This document shows positions 23,962 through 35,200 of a stretch of DNA of 64,000 nt, piece by piece (position 1 is the first letter of the stretch; every line of letters begins with the position of its first letter). A model generated the notes under the pieces. That model saw only the letters and a list, made by a program, of their open reading frames with translations, was not told where the DNA came from and searched no databases. The stretch is from NCBI GenBank assembly GCA_947089425.1, contig CAMUKG010000003.1, forward strand, positions 62,001-126,000, given 5' to 3'. The position numbers and the translations under genes were made by a program. Source of the stretch: an uncultured Clostridia bacterium. Its GTDB lineage: Bacteria; Bacillota; Clostridia; Christensenellales; Pumilibacteraceae.

Positions 23962-26900
23962 ATGGAATATATTTCGAAAGCCTGTCCGTTTTGCGGAGGC
24001 ACACAAATAAATAACTCTCCCGACGGCGGGTGCGTATGCGCCTATTGTTTGCAACCGTTCGACGTGTCGAGCGGAAAATTGAGCGAGGGCTACACGAAAC
24101 TCGAATCGTATAATTTCGTGGGCGCGCTTTCGTTTTTCCAAAGCATGACGGAAGTTGCCGACGTTGCCGCCGAAGCGCGTTACGGGGAATTTCTCGCCAA
24201 AAACAGAATAGAGGAAAACAAGCAAAAAAACAACATTTATCCCGTAGTGTATTCCTATCGCCCCGAGTCTTTCGAAAGTGACGACGGCTTTAAGTATTTG
24301 CGGCAAAAGTGCGCGTCCGACAGAGCTCTTTTGCAAAAGCTCGACAAAATAGAAGAGGCGCGCGCAAAGACGCTTACGCCCACGGCGGAATACGACGTAA
24401 TCGTAATAGCCGACGGCGGCGCGGCTGAAAAATGCAACGAGTTTATAAAAGTGATAGCCGAGCGCGGCGTGCGCGTGTTGCGCCTATCCGACATGTCGAA
24501 CGTCGAAATCGCGGTTTTGCGTTGCATCGAGGCGGCGTACGTTTTCGCTTCGTCGCTCGATTTTGTTGATAAAATTTCTACGAGCGGACTTGCTCGCAGA
24601 TATGCGCTTCTTGAAAACGCGCGCATGAATAAGACGGGCGTGGGCAAAAAGCCGATGAAAATCGTATGCCCGTTAGAGGTGCCCGACCTACTCGTGGGCG
24701 GCATTCGCGACGTTGTGGAAATTGTGCAAGAGCTCAATATCGCCGCCGAAGTGCGCCGACTAAACAGCGTGCTCAAAAAACAGGGCGGCGTAGGAGTGCA
24801 ACTCGGCAAAGAACGCGAACGGCTCGCGGTGGTTTCCACTCCCGCAAAAGAGAGAATACGCACGCAGGTAGCCGAAATAAAGAACGAAGCCGCCGACCTC
24901 GACAGAATAAAACGAAGCCTCGACAACGGCGCGTTCGAAGACGCGTTGCGTCAGGCGGAAAAAATGCAAAAGAACGGATGCCAAAGCGGAAAACTCTTTT
25001 GGTATTCGTATTTGGCGCAAGCCAAAACCCGCAATCTTTCGGAATTTATAAACAACGCCGACGAGTCGGCTTTCACCGATTCGGCGCTCGACGCGTGCGA
25101 TAAAGCTTTGTATTTGTGCGCCACTCCCGAAGAGGCGAGCCCTTACGTTAGGGCTCTGACGGGCGCGGCAATGCGGCTAATCGATCGCAAAAAACCCGTT
25201 CTCGCAACTCGCGCGCTCGACGCCGCATTCACCTACGATTCCGCCGACGGTTACGCCGACGAGTTTTTTGTGCGCCTTAACGCGGCAAAAGGAAGTCTTG
25301 CGCCCGCCGACTGGTTTTCGCTTCAAAGAAAAGTTTTGGAGCGCATGAACGGAGCGTCGCCCGAGTTTATATTGAAAAATACGTGCGGAGCGATTGACTA
25401 CGCGCTTTCGCTCGGCGAATACGGACGGGCGGACGACATGCTCGAAGGAATTTTGGACTATTTCCCGAGCGAAAGTTCTCTTTACGCCCGCAAATTGTGT
25501 TGCGACAATAAAATAAAGAGCGTAGACGAAATTTATAAAATCGATTATCCCCGTCTCGGCAACAGTTTCGCTTGCTATGTTGCCGCGCAAAAGGAAAATG
25601 CGAGCAACGTACTCCGCGACGCTTTTTCGAAATTCGTGAACAAAGCGTCGAGCGAGGGCTTCGATAAATATGCTTCGGCAATCGACGAAGTGCTCACGCT
25701 CGGGCAAATGCCCGAACTTAGCGGCGGCGCCGCGTTCACTCTCGACGATATGTGCCGAGCGGGCGAGCTCGCGCTCAAAAGCGGCAACTTCGATTTCGCT
25801 TCCGCCTATTTTATGGACGCGATTTCGCGCGATAAAACTTGCTATAAAGCGTATTGGGGCGCGCTCAAAGCCGAACTCAAATGCCGCACCGACAAACAAC
25901 TCGAAGAGTGCGAAACTCCGATTGACGGCGAGGGAGCGAGCAACTATTATTCGAACGCTTACCGCACGGCATACGATAAAGGCGACACAGCGTTTGTAGA
26001 CTCAATAGAACGCGTGCGCCATAGGCAAAGCGACACAAAGAAAAAAGACGGGCACGTTTTCCGCAAAGACGATTTCGTTATCGAAAACGGCAACGTTGTG
26101 CGATATGTCGGCTCGGGCACGGAAAGGGTGTTTGTCAGCGGCGGAGCTTATCGCATAGGCGCGAACGCGTTCAGAGGGGCTGACTGCAAGTCGGTGATAG
26201 TAGACGGCGGAATAACGAGTATAGGAGACTATGCGTTTGCGTTTTCGGACATAGAGCAAATAGCGGTGCCGCAAAGCGTTAGCGAAGTCGGCGCGAATCC
26301 TTTTTGCGGTTGCGACAAACTCAAATCGGTGTATTCTTCGGGCAAGCTCGCGCAGTTCGGCGGCGGAGTGTATTTCGGCAGTCGACTCGTTTCGTTTTTG
26401 CCGTCGTTACAGCAGGGCAATACCGTTGCCGAAATTAAATCGGGCACTTCGGTTATAGGCGAAAAAGCGTTTTATAAGCCGAAAGGAATTACCGAAATAA
26501 AGCTCGGCGGCGCCGACGAATTTTATAATTGCGCATTTTACGGTTGCGAGGGCATTATGTTTTCTGGCTCCGTCCCCGCAACAAAAACGGCGCTTACGGG
26601 CGAAGGAATTTTCGGCGATTGCGAAATCGTGCGCGGCAAAATAGAAAACAATCAAAGAGAACGTTGGGAATCGCTTTACGGCGGTTGCGACAATAACATG
26701 GCGGCGGACGGCGACATTATAGGCGACAGCAAAGTGCGCTATCAAAAGCTTTTCGACACGGCGGGCAAAGTTACGAGCGGCATACTCGTGAAAAACGGCA
26801 AGGCGCTCTACACGGCGGCGGGAGCTCTCTTCGTAGCGCCGCTTTCTGACGCTTTCGAGGGACGGCAGGTCACTCCCGTTAAAGTTCAGCTCGCGTTCCC

Positions 26901-27690
26901 CGCGAGCGGCACGGGGGCTTTGTGGAACGAATATCTTATTCAGCCCACCGAGCGCGACAGGTGCTCGCTCGAATACGTGAGCCCGCAAGGAAAGAGCGAT
27001 TTTGCGGTGCGCATAGGCGACCCGCTCACTCGACCCATGTGCCTTATGGGCGACTACATGCTTTGCATCAGCGGTTATACCGTAATATCGGTTGATTTGC
27101 GTCGCGGCAAAATTATAGGCAAGCGCGCGCTCGACGAAAAAATCACGTCGGTGCCGTGCGGATTGAACGGGAAATTCATAGTGGCGGGCGAGCGTTGTCT
27201 CTATGCTCTCACGCCCGAACTTTCGGGCGGTGCGGTTCACACCCTTAAAGGCGTTACGTATTCGCAAGGCACAGGCAAAATACTTCGCAACCGCATAGTG
27301 AGCTACGGCGGCGTAGCGTATTGGGTAGAGCGCAACGATTCTAACATTTTGCTTTGCGCCTACGACGGAAAAACGGCGTTCGTAAAACCTATGTCGCGCA
27401 GCGTGGTGGATTTCATGCAAACTCAGCCCATTTTCTACGACGGCAATTTTTACGGCGGCGAAACGAAGTCGGTGGTAACGGCAAAGGTCGAGTCGCTCGA
27501 AAAGGAATGGAGTTTTAAATTTTTGGCTCCGCTCGGCGACAAATATTTGGAACTGGCGGTTATAGGCGGAATGCCGTATATAAACCCCATGACGGGCGAG
27601 ACCGCGAATTTGCGCCTTCGCTCGATATACAAAGGAAGGGCGCTTTTGGTAGACATAGCAAACGGAGGAATTTATGCCGGAAGAATTTGA
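23962..27690 (+). CDS. giant zinc-ribbon, TIR-like?, TPR, BspA-LRR and propeller-like protein
   Basis: The 1242-residue soluble protein starts with a zinc ribbon (Cys-8, 11, 26, 29). Residues 145-235 (YDVIVIADGGAAEKCNEFI, then RCIEAAYVFASSLDFV and ARRYALLENARM) have the order of a degenerate TIR domain, without a confident catalytic Glu. A helical, TPR-like region follows to about 700. Residues 710-870 contain BspA-type LRR_5 repeats (IGANAFRGA, ITSIGDYAFAFSDIEQIAVP, SVIGEKAFYKPKGITEIKL). The last 350 residues have repeating beta strands (CISGYTVISVDLRRGKII, AGERCLYAL) like a propeller. It has no signal peptide, so it is intracellular. Its end overlaps the next gene by 17 nt. It may be the sensor or scaffold of the system. 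Confidence 0.7.
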   Translation: MEYISKACPFCGGTQINNSPDGGCVCAYCLQPFDVSSGKLSEGYTKLESYNFVGALSFFQSMTEVADVAAEARYGEFLAKNRIEENKQKNNIYPVVYSYRPESFESDDGFKYLRQKCASDRALLQKLDKIEEARAKTLTPTAEYDVIVIADGGAAEKCNEFIKVIAERGVRVLRLSDMSNVEIAVLRCIEAAYVFASSLDFVDKISTSGLARRYALLENARMNKTGVGKKPMKIVCPLEVPDLLVGGIRDVVEIVQELNIAAEVRRLNSVLKKQGGVGVQLGKERERLAVVSTPAKERIRTQVAEIKNEAADLDRIKRSLDNGAFEDALRQAEKMQKNGCQSGKLFWYSYLAQAKTRNLSEFINNADESAFTDSALDACDKALYLCATPEEASPYVRALTGAAMRLIDRKKPVLATRALDAAFTYDSADGYADEFFVRLNAAKGSLAPADWFSLQRKVLERMNGASPEFILKNTCGAIDYALSLGEYGRADDMLEGILDYFPSESSLYARKLCCDNKIKSVDEIYKIDYPRLGNSFACYVAAQKENASNVLRDAFSKFVNKASSEGFDKYASAIDEVLTLGQMPELSGGAAFTLDDMCRAGELALKSGNFDFASAYFMDAISRDKTCYKAYWGALKAELKCRTDKQLEECETPIDGEGASNYYSNAYRTAYDKGDTAFVDSIERVRHRQSDTKKKDGHVFRKDDFVIENGNVVRYVGSGTERVFVSGGAYRIGANAFRGADCKSVIVDGGITSIGDYAFAFSDIEQIAVPQSVSEVGANPFCGCDKLKSVYSSGKLAQFGGGVYFGSRLVSFLPSLQQGNTVAEIKSGTSVIGEKAFYKPKGITEIKLGGADEFYNCAFYGCEGIMFSGSVPATKTALTGEGIFGDCEIVRGKIENNQRERWESLYGGCDNNMAADGDIIGDSKVRYQKLFDTAGKVTSGILVKNGKALYTAAGALFVAPLSDAFEGRQVTPVKVQLAFPASGTGALWNEYLIQPTERDRCSLEYVSPQGKSDFAVRIGDPLTRPMCLMGDYMLCISGYTVISVDLRRGKIIGKRALDEKITSVPCGLNGKFIVAGERCLYALTPELSGGAVHTLKGVTYSQGTGKILRNRIVSYGGVAYWVERNDSNILLCAYDGKTAFVKPMSRSVVDFMQTQPIFYDGNFYGGETKSVVTAKVESLEKEWSFKFLAPLGDKYLELAVIGGMPYINPMTGETANLRLRSIYKGRALLVDIANGGIYAGRI

Positions 27691-30115
27691 CATTAAATGC
27701 GTTGTCAGCGAGGAGAGCGTGCCCGGCGGCTTAAAAGTCGACGCCACGCCCAAGAGCTACAATCGCTATCACAAGCTTTTCGAAGCGGCGAGAAAAGTGC
27801 GCCAAATAGACGATTTCAGCGATTTGAGAATACCGCACTATCCTGCGTTCAGACCGTTCGAATACCAACAAAAAGCGGTTAGAACAATGCTTGCGCGTTT
27901 TCGCGGCAAAGGTATTTTCGGCGACCAAGTGGGTCTCGGCAAAACGGTTGAAGTGTGCATGACCGTTGCCGAATATGCCGAGCGTGGCGCTATTAACAAC
28001 GCGCTCCTTTTGTGCCCCAAAAAACTCGACTTTCAGTGGGCGCAGGAAATAAAAGACAAATTCTCTTCGCACTTCAACGGGTGCATAGTTCGCTCGTTCG
28101 ACGAAATGAAAAAGTTCGAAGAACAAAAAGACGGCGGCGTAACAATGTATATCATGACGTTCGACGTTATTTTGGCGCAAATAAAGAGTTTGCGCGAGCG
28201 CATACGCGAAAACATAGCCAAAGAAAAAGACTGGCTCGCCGACCAAATGTTCGAGGTTGACAAGAGCGAAGATTTTTACGACCGTCAACTTGCGTTAAAG
28301 CGCAACGAAGAACTGCTCGGAAAGCTCGGCGACGAAATAGACGAGAACTATCTTGCGGCGTTCGACGCGTTCAGTCGAGAAATGCCCGTTATAAATATGC
28401 TTGTGGTAGACGAAGCGGACGCATTACTTTCAACCGACCCGAATAAGACGCTTCAAATTTATACCGTTGTGGAGCATTTGGGGCAAAACTCGTCTATTCC
28501 TTATAAAATTCTTATGTCTGCCACTCCAATTCGCCGTCAGCTCGCCGACGTATACAGGCTTATGAGAATAGTGCGTCCCGAGCAGTTCCGCGACATGGAC
28601 GACTTCATTAAAAACTACTGTTTCGGAAAACCGCGCTTAAACGATTTCCGCGACGAGGAGCTCAAACAGCTCTCGGGTTTAATAGACCAACTTTTCACCC
28701 GCAACCGCCTCACGAGCAAGGTTGTGCACGAGTCTTTATTGCCGCTTAGCATAAAAGAAGTGCTTAACGTTAATTTCGACAACTTTGCGGCGCGCGACTT
28801 TGACGAGCGCGTGCGTGTGGCGGTAATCGACGGGCTTTGCGAGGGCGAGCAAGACCCGAGAACGCGCGAGCGCATAGAGAACAGCATGGCTAACTTTTTG
28901 AGCAGGCGCGAGGGAGCTCACTGGAAGCAATACATTAAAAATATAATACTCGAACAGCCCGAAATGGCGCCCGTGAAGCTCACGGTTACCGCAACCGACG
29001 CCGCCGAGCGCGAAAAAGAAGAAGAGCTCATTCGCCGCAAAGACGCGAAATTCGCCGAGAGACTTCTCGAAAGCATTTCGCTCGATAAAGGCGTCGAAGC
29101 GGACGCGCTGAGATTCAACTGCATAAACTACGTTATTCCGCCCAAGCGCGGACACCTTATTCGCTACAAAGGAGAGCGAGCCACCGAAGAAGAGGCATAT
29201 GAAGACGCTCTCTACGAGAGGCGGCAAAGAAAGGCGCGTCTCGAAATGGGACTCACGGCGGGCGTGGAGAACTCGCTCGAATACTACGACCAAGAGGAAT
29301 TGCGCGACGCGAGCAAATACGTGGAGTTCGACCGCCTTGTGAACGAGCTTTTGCCCGATAAAAAAGTTCTCGTGTTCTCCGACGCGGGCGTTGAAAGAAA
29401 CACGTTCATTCGTTTGGTGGAGAGCGTGAGCAAAGGGCGCGTGCTCAACGGCGAGGGCGACGTAAACAACCAAAACTATTTGAAGTTTCGCGGCAAAAAG
29501 GTTAAAGACAAGAGCGGGCGGGAGGCAGACGACCCCAAAGACCCGCATAAAAACGCCGTTTACTTTGCGGTTAACGGCGAGGAAAAAGGCTTTAACATGC
29601 AGTTTTGCTCCAACCTCATAATCACCAACCTTTCGCACGACCCCAACCTTGTGGAGCAAATCGTGGGACGTATTTCCCGCATAAGTCAGAAGAACAAAAT
29701 GCACATATACGTGTTCACGGGCGCCGACACTCTCGAATACAGCCTTTATAAGTTCTATAACGACGACATGCACCTGTTTTCCGACTGGGACGGCGACAAC
29801 ACGTTTATTATAGGCGGCGCGGTTGCGAGCTTTTTGGAAGAAAACCCGTCTATTCACAGCGAGCTTACGCGCAGAATAGGCAACAAGCACACGGCTGACG
29901 GCGAAAAGCTTGAAATAGGGTTCCCGCAAATAGTTGAATATCTTTGGGAACAGTACGACACGGGTTACGTTACGGGCGTGTTCGACGACTACGAGCCGTG
30001 GGCTAACTTCCGCAAACACGTGAAAGACAGCTACGAGAACTTTAAAAACCTCGTTAAAGATTTCGGCGAACAAGAGCTCTTCGTTTCGTCGGCGATAGAA
30101 GACGATATTATTTAG
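27674..30115 (+). CDS. SNF2-family DNA-translocase/helicase-like ATPase
   Basis: The 813-residue protein has the SNF2/RapA motif order. FEYQQKAVRTML is the Q-like region, GDQVGLGKT is motif I, ALLLCPKKLDFQW is motif Ia, VVDEADALL is motif II, LMSATPI is motif III, and EQIVGRISRISQ is motif VI. A long helical insert lies between the two RecA lobes (about residues 370-560). Such enzymes move along double-stranded DNA. There is no obvious nuclease or methylase domain. The gene overlaps its upstream neighbour by 17 nt (ribosome site CGGAGGA inside it) and is followed after 9 nt by the zinc-finger gene, so the three are translationally linked. SNF2 enzymes are common in phage-defence islands, which is one reading of this operon. 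Confidence 0.85.
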   Translation: MPEEFDIKCVVSEESVPGGLKVDATPKSYNRYHKLFEAARKVRQIDDFSDLRIPHYPAFRPFEYQQKAVRTMLARFRGKGIFGDQVGLGKTVEVCMTVAEYAERGAINNALLLCPKKLDFQWAQEIKDKFSSHFNGCIVRSFDEMKKFEEQKDGGVTMYIMTFDVILAQIKSLRERIRENIAKEKDWLADQMFEVDKSEDFYDRQLALKRNEELLGKLGDEIDENYLAAFDAFSREMPVINMLVVDEADALLSTDPNKTLQIYTVVEHLGQNSSIPYKILMSATPIRRQLADVYRLMRIVRPEQFRDMDDFIKNYCFGKPRLNDFRDEELKQLSGLIDQLFTRNRLTSKVVHESLLPLSIKEVLNVNFDNFAARDFDERVRVAVIDGLCEGEQDPRTRERIENSMANFLSRREGAHWKQYIKNIILEQPEMAPVKLTVTATDAAEREKEEELIRRKDAKFAERLLESISLDKGVEADALRFNCINYVIPPKRGHLIRYKGERATEEEAYEDALYERRQRKARLEMGLTAGVENSLEYYDQEELRDASKYVEFDRLVNELLPDKKVLVFSDAGVERNTFIRLVESVSKGRVLNGEGDVNNQNYLKFRGKKVKDKSGREADDPKDPHKNAVYFAVNGEEKGFNMQFCSNLIITNLSHDPNLVEQIVGRISRISQKNKMHIYVFTGADTLEYSLYKFYNDDMHLFSDWDGDNTFIIGGAVASFLEENPSIHSELTRRIGNKHTADGEKLEIGFPQIVEYLWEQYDTGYVTGVFDDYEPWANFRKHVKDSYENFKNLVKDFGEQELFVSSAIEDDII

Positions 30116-30124
30116 GAGAAGAAC

Positions 30125-32245
30125 ATGGCGGATAATTACAAGGCGGACAGACTAAGTTCGCAATTCCAAAACAAAAAGAAGTCCGGTCAGTCTTCCGAAC
30201 TCGAAAGGAATAATTTGCGCTACATTGAAGATTTCGTGAGCGAAGCAGCAGAAGCCGACGGCATAATTTCGGTGTATCGCAAAATAGACGAAAGAGAAAA
30301 AAGCGAGCTCGAAAAAACCGAAGTGGACGAAATAGCCAACGCCTATCACGTTGAAATGACGGGCGAAAACAAGGTTCACTACATAACGTATAAGCCTCAG
30401 GTAGAGCGCGGAAAAGGCAGCAAATTAGAGCACATTAACCGCTCAACTCCGTTTGTGCAAATGCTTCTCGACAAAGTGGGCGCCGATTATTCGTTCCTAT
30501 ATTGCCACAGCAAGGTGCGCTCCGACGACACCCCGTTGCCGCCCGTTGCGAGCGGGTTTTCGGTTGAGCGCGGCGAGCGCGAGCACCTTGAAGGCAAGAA
30601 CAAATACGAGCTGTTCTTTTTAATAGAGTGCCAAGATAATATCGACGCAAGCGAAAGCATGAAAAACATTATTGACAGCGTGCTTTTGGACGTTGACGGA
30701 AGTAGCGGCGATTTCTTTGCGAACATGTCGTATGCAACGCTCGAACGTAGCGCGCCCGAAGACGGCGACACTTCTATTCCGCAAGTGGACTATGCGGTGC
30801 AAAGTCAGCTCAACAACATTATAACGCAAATAAGAGAATCGAGCGAGGTGCGCCAACGAATACTCGATTTTATTGTGGCGAGCGAAGGAAGCAAAATGCG
30901 CGAGCACATTGCCGAGCGAAACGAAGTGTTCCGAAACGGGCAAAACGCTTCGCACCGAGAGGTTAACGCTCTCGGCTCGTCGGTTATATGCCGCATGATG
31001 CCGATAGGCGTGTTTTTGAACGCAATCGACAACGACCGCGTGCCCTATACAGTTACGGGACGACACGGCGAGCGCGCCACGTTCTACGTGGAAATAAACC
31101 CTACCACTCGGTTCAACGGGCACGTTTGCCCTCATTGCGGCGAATATCTGTCGGCAAGCAACGGCGCCGTTGCGGTGGGCGCGCACGGCGCCTATGAAGT
31201 TGGGTGCGAAAAGTGCGCCACGCAGTGCGAGGAGCATTGCGGCAGATACTGTTTCCGCGACGACGGTTGCGGAGTTTGCGGAAAAGCGCTTTGCTCGGAG
31301 CACGCGATTAAGAGCATGGACTCCGACGACAGGCTTTGTTCGGAATGCGCGAAAGTGTTCCGCGACGGGAAAACGGGCTCGCCTCTTTCTCCGCGCGACG
31401 CGGCTATGCGCGGTTGCGAAGAAAATTACGTCGAAGAAGAGGTAAAGCGTCTCGGAAAAGTGGGCTCGCTCAACCGTTTCCGCTCGATAAAACTTTTGAG
31501 AAAGTCGGAGTGTATGCGTTGCCGCACAAAAAGCGGTTACAAATATTACTTGCGCGAAGAGACGGCGCAATGCTTTAAGTGCGGAGAATTTTTCTATCGC
31601 GACGACATAAAAGAAACCACCGACACGGGCGAAGCCCTTTGCATATTCGACCGCATAGACTGTTCGTGCGGCAATATAGTGTCGAAAGAAAAAGCGTATG
31701 CGTGTTCCGAAGAGGGTTGCACCAACGGCTTCTGCGCCGATTGCGCGAAAGCCAAAGCGAGCCCGAGCGGATATTACGAAGCCGTGAAACTTACGAGCGG
31801 CAAACCGCGCCCGATTGACATAGGCGGAAAAATTTACTGCCCCGAGCATTCGGCGGTTTGCAAGGTGTGCGGCAAAGTGGTGCCGCTTAGCGAGGCGCAT
31901 GTGTGTACGTCTTGCGGCGGAGTATTATGCGACTCGTGCGGAGTATCCCACGAAACGAGAGGCGACATGTGCACGATTTGCAACAAGGCATTTGATGTGA
32001 ACGGTTCCAACTACAAAAAGCTGAGTTCCAAAACGAGACTCGTTCGCCTAAACGCGTTGCCGTTCTTTGCGAAGTTTAAAAAGACGGCGGTACTCGAAGA
32101 CAACGAAAATATCGTTTTCGTTACGGTGCAACCGCGCGGCAACAGAGTGCAAGTGTACAGTAAGCTAAAAGGTTCGATGATTACCCGACCTGCTACCCGC
32201 AAAGAAGCTAAGGCAATGTTAAACGGGGGTAAAAAGAAGAAATGA
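30125..32245 (+). CDS. multi-zinc-finger (treble-clef array) protein
   Basis: The 706-residue protein has an N-terminal 330 residues of unknown, mostly alpha/beta fold. A Cys-rich half then carries at least five zinc-binding modules: CPHC/CEKC with CEEHC, CGVCGKALCSEH/CSEC, CMRC/CFKC, CSCG/CSEEGC/CADC, and CPEH/CKVC with CTSC/CDSC/CTIC. The spacing recalls RING-like and treble-clef fingers, usually for protein or nucleic-acid binding. The C-terminus is very basic (NGGKKKK). AGGAGAAG lies before the ATG. The stop overlaps the next start (ATGA). Its position after the SNF2 ATPase suggests a partner that targets it, but this is inference. No enzyme motif is seen. Confidence 0.7.
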   Translation: MADNYKADRLSSQFQNKKKSGQSSELERNNLRYIEDFVSEAAEADGIISVYRKIDEREKSELEKTEVDEIANAYHVEMTGENKVHYITYKPQVERGKGSKLEHINRSTPFVQMLLDKVGADYSFLYCHSKVRSDDTPLPPVASGFSVERGEREHLEGKNKYELFFLIECQDNIDASESMKNIIDSVLLDVDGSSGDFFANMSYATLERSAPEDGDTSIPQVDYAVQSQLNNIITQIRESSEVRQRILDFIVASEGSKMREHIAERNEVFRNGQNASHREVNALGSSVICRMMPIGVFLNAIDNDRVPYTVTGRHGERATFYVEINPTTRFNGHVCPHCGEYLSASNGAVAVGAHGAYEVGCEKCATQCEEHCGRYCFRDDGCGVCGKALCSEHAIKSMDSDDRLCSECAKVFRDGKTGSPLSPRDAAMRGCEENYVEEEVKRLGKVGSLNRFRSIKLLRKSECMRCRTKSGYKYYLREETAQCFKCGEFFYRDDIKETTDTGEALCIFDRIDCSCGNIVSKEKAYACSEEGCTNGFCADCAKAKASPSGYYEAVKLTSGKPRPIDIGGKIYCPEHSAVCKVCGKVVPLSEAHVCTSCGGVLCDSCGVSHETRGDMCTICNKAFDVNGSNYKKLSSKTRLVRLNALPFFAKFKKTAVLEDNENIVFVTVQPRGNRVQVYSKLKGSMITRPATRKEAKAMLNGGKKKK

Positions 32246-35200
32246 GTAAAACAAAGTCATCTTCCGTAAAAAAAATAAATAAAGAAAAAGCGTTTGTAAA
32301 CGAGAAAGCGAAGACGATTATATCGAACGTGGGGTTTTACCTCATGCTCTTGCTCGACGGTTTGTTTTTAGTCGTGCTTTTAATGTCGGGGTTCGAGTTC
32401 CCGTTGCTTTTGCTTACCATATGGGTTTTGATACTCGAAGTTCTTGCGGTGCTCTTTATGCTTCCCATTCCGCTATTGCAAGTGGGAATTGCAAAAAAGC
32501 ACGTTGTGCAGTTAATAATTTTCCTTTTGATGCCATTGCTCGAAATTGTTGCGGCTTTGGTATTCAATAGCTTCACCGGCTCCACTTCGGCGGTAACCGT
32601 TTATATAATTTTGGCGGCGGCGCGCATTGTAATGTGGCTTACGGCGTTTTTCCTTTCGAGAAAAGGGCTCGGCGTGGGCGGCGCGTCCGCGCTCGTGGCG
32701 ATTATAGCGGCTGTGTTCGTGTTCGGCGGCGCGGGCGCGGTATTCGAGTTTCCGCTCGGCGACCGTCCGCTTTTGTTCGAGTATAACGCCGACACGGTGA
32801 CCGACGAAGACGGCAACGTGCTATACGGCAAAGGCTACGTTATAACTAAGGTGTTGGAAGGAATGCGCGACAACGTGCGTATTCCTTCCACCTACAAAGG
32901 CGAGCCCGTTGTGGCGCTCGACTCGCGCTATTATGTTAGTTCGAGTAGAGACAAAACGAAAACGCTCGAACTTCCCGCTAATATAGAATATTGCAGTTTC
33001 TTTTCGGACAACATAAAGAACTTGACCGTGCACGGAAAAAACGTGCGTTTCAGTTCGGTTATAATGGGCGGGTTGGAGAACGTGACGTTTACGTCGAGCG
33101 AAGCTTTGCCTCAAAATCTTCCTAATTTCGGCGTGGGCATACTCGGAACTACAGATTATAACGGCGAAAAAATTATCGAGTTTAAGGAAGGGGAAGAATA
33201 CAAACTGCCCAAAACTATAAGCTTTGACCGCGAACTCATAGACGACGCCATGAGCTCGACAAATCAATATTTCAGATACGCGCGCGAACGTTTCGTGCCA
33301 ATTTTGGAGCAAGACGAGCACTATGTTATGTATTACACCGATTGCGCGCTCGAAGACCAAGAACTCAAAGACCAATATTGCAAAAACGGCGATTACTACG
33401 TCGATTCGGAAAAATACGCGCTTTATAACGGATACATAATAGACGGCTTTTACGAAGACACGCAAATCGTGAAAGGCGACACCGTGAGTTTGCCGTCGCC
33501 GAATTTGCAAAACGAGTACGGCGCCAACTACGAATTTTTGGGTTGGTACACTTCGCGCGATTACACCGAGCAAGTCACGAGCTTGCGGGGAAACGCGAAC
33601 ACCAAGCTTTTCGCAAAATACCGTTGGCTTTACACTGTTGAGCTGTATAAAGACTCTTCCGACGAAAAACCTACCGAAACTTTTCAATATCACAAAGAGA
33701 GCGCCGATAGAGTGTTGCCCAACGAAGTAACCGACGCTCAATGGGGAAAGCAAGATTATGCGTTTTGCGGTTGGTTCGATAAGGGGAATGCGAATCCTCA
33801 AAGAAATCAAGACGTTAAAAGCATACCCACGTCTTCGGTGGGCGACAGAAAATACGCGCCCGTGTATAAGCGGCTTTATACGCTCACCGTTCATTCGCAA
33901 AGCGGAACTTATAACAACGTCACGAATTTGCCGCTCGGGAACGATAAATTTCAATTCCACGAATGGAGCGATTTAACAAAACTTGACGCTAACGCTACGA
34001 AGACGGGAAGCGAAGCGCCCGTAGGCTACACCTTTATGGGGTGGTACAGAAACTATAACGGGCTTACTTATTCGGAAAAAGTCACCGAGTTCCCTTTGCG
34101 CCGCGAGCAATACCGCGACGGAACTTGGAGCGACGACTATTTGCTCGAAAACGTTGACCTATATCTTAAATTTAACCTAAACTATGCGATTACAATCGAC
34201 ACGAACGGAGGCACGCTTTCGTCGCAAGCGCCGTCTTATTATCACGTAGAGAGCCAGACGTTTTCTATTCCGAGCGCTTCGCGCACAGGCTATAATTTTA
34301 AAGGTTGGCATTTAGGTTCGGAAAGCGGCGAGACTGTGGTCAATATTCCAACGGGAAGCACGGGCGAAAAGAAATTTTTTGCCGAATTTACGCCTATACA
34401 CTACACCGTGCAATACGACGCGAACGGAGGAACGGGAAGCGCTCCCTCGAACAGCGTGTTTACCTACGACGCGGCGGATAATACGCTCCGTGCGAACGGA
34501 ATTTCGAACTTTACCCGCACGGGTTACGAATTTTCGGGTTGGCGTATAGTAAACAAAAATTTTGATGCGGGCGCAACGGTTCCGCAAGGCGAGAATTTTA
34601 CAGCCACCGACGGCGCAACCGTTACGGCGCGCGCAAATTGGACGCCCATAACCTACACCGTCGAGTACAGCGCGGGCGAGGAAGCTACGGGCTCCGTTTC
34701 TTCTTCAACGTTTACTTACGACGCCGAAAACCGAATTGCGAGCGGCAACGGGCTATCTAAAACGGGCTACACGTTCGACGGTTGGTATTTGAGCGGCAAT
34801 TCGGGCGTAACTTATCGACCGGGCGCGACAACGCATAACTTTACGTCGACGAAAAACGCCACGATTACGCTCGTTGCGAGTTGGAAAGCGAACACGTATT
34901 ATATTCGTTACGATGCGAACGGCGGCGAAGGCAGTATGACAAACAGCACGTTTATTTACGACGGCGTAAGCCAGAGCCTTAAAGCAAATACCTTTACTCG
35001 CACGGGATATACTTTCGTAGGTTGGAGCATAAACGGAACGGTATATCCTGCGGGCACGGTGGCGCACGGCATCAACTTCTCTTCGGCTAACGGCGCGACG
35101 GTTTCCGCGCTCGCGCAGTGGAAAGCGAATACGTATTACGTGAATTATGTAAACGGCGGCGGTTCGGGTAATATGGCGATGAGCGAATTTACTTATGATT

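Noticed and set aside
26407..27753. A 448-codon minus-strand frame opposite the zinc-ribbon/LRR gene
   Set aside because: Same reason. The plus-strand frame has recognisable domains and tight operon spacing; the antisense frame has none.
30620..31900. A 426-codon minus-strand frame opposite the zinc-finger gene
   Set aside because: The plus-strand frame has ordered Cys pairs; the antisense frame is low-complexity and lacks a start signal.
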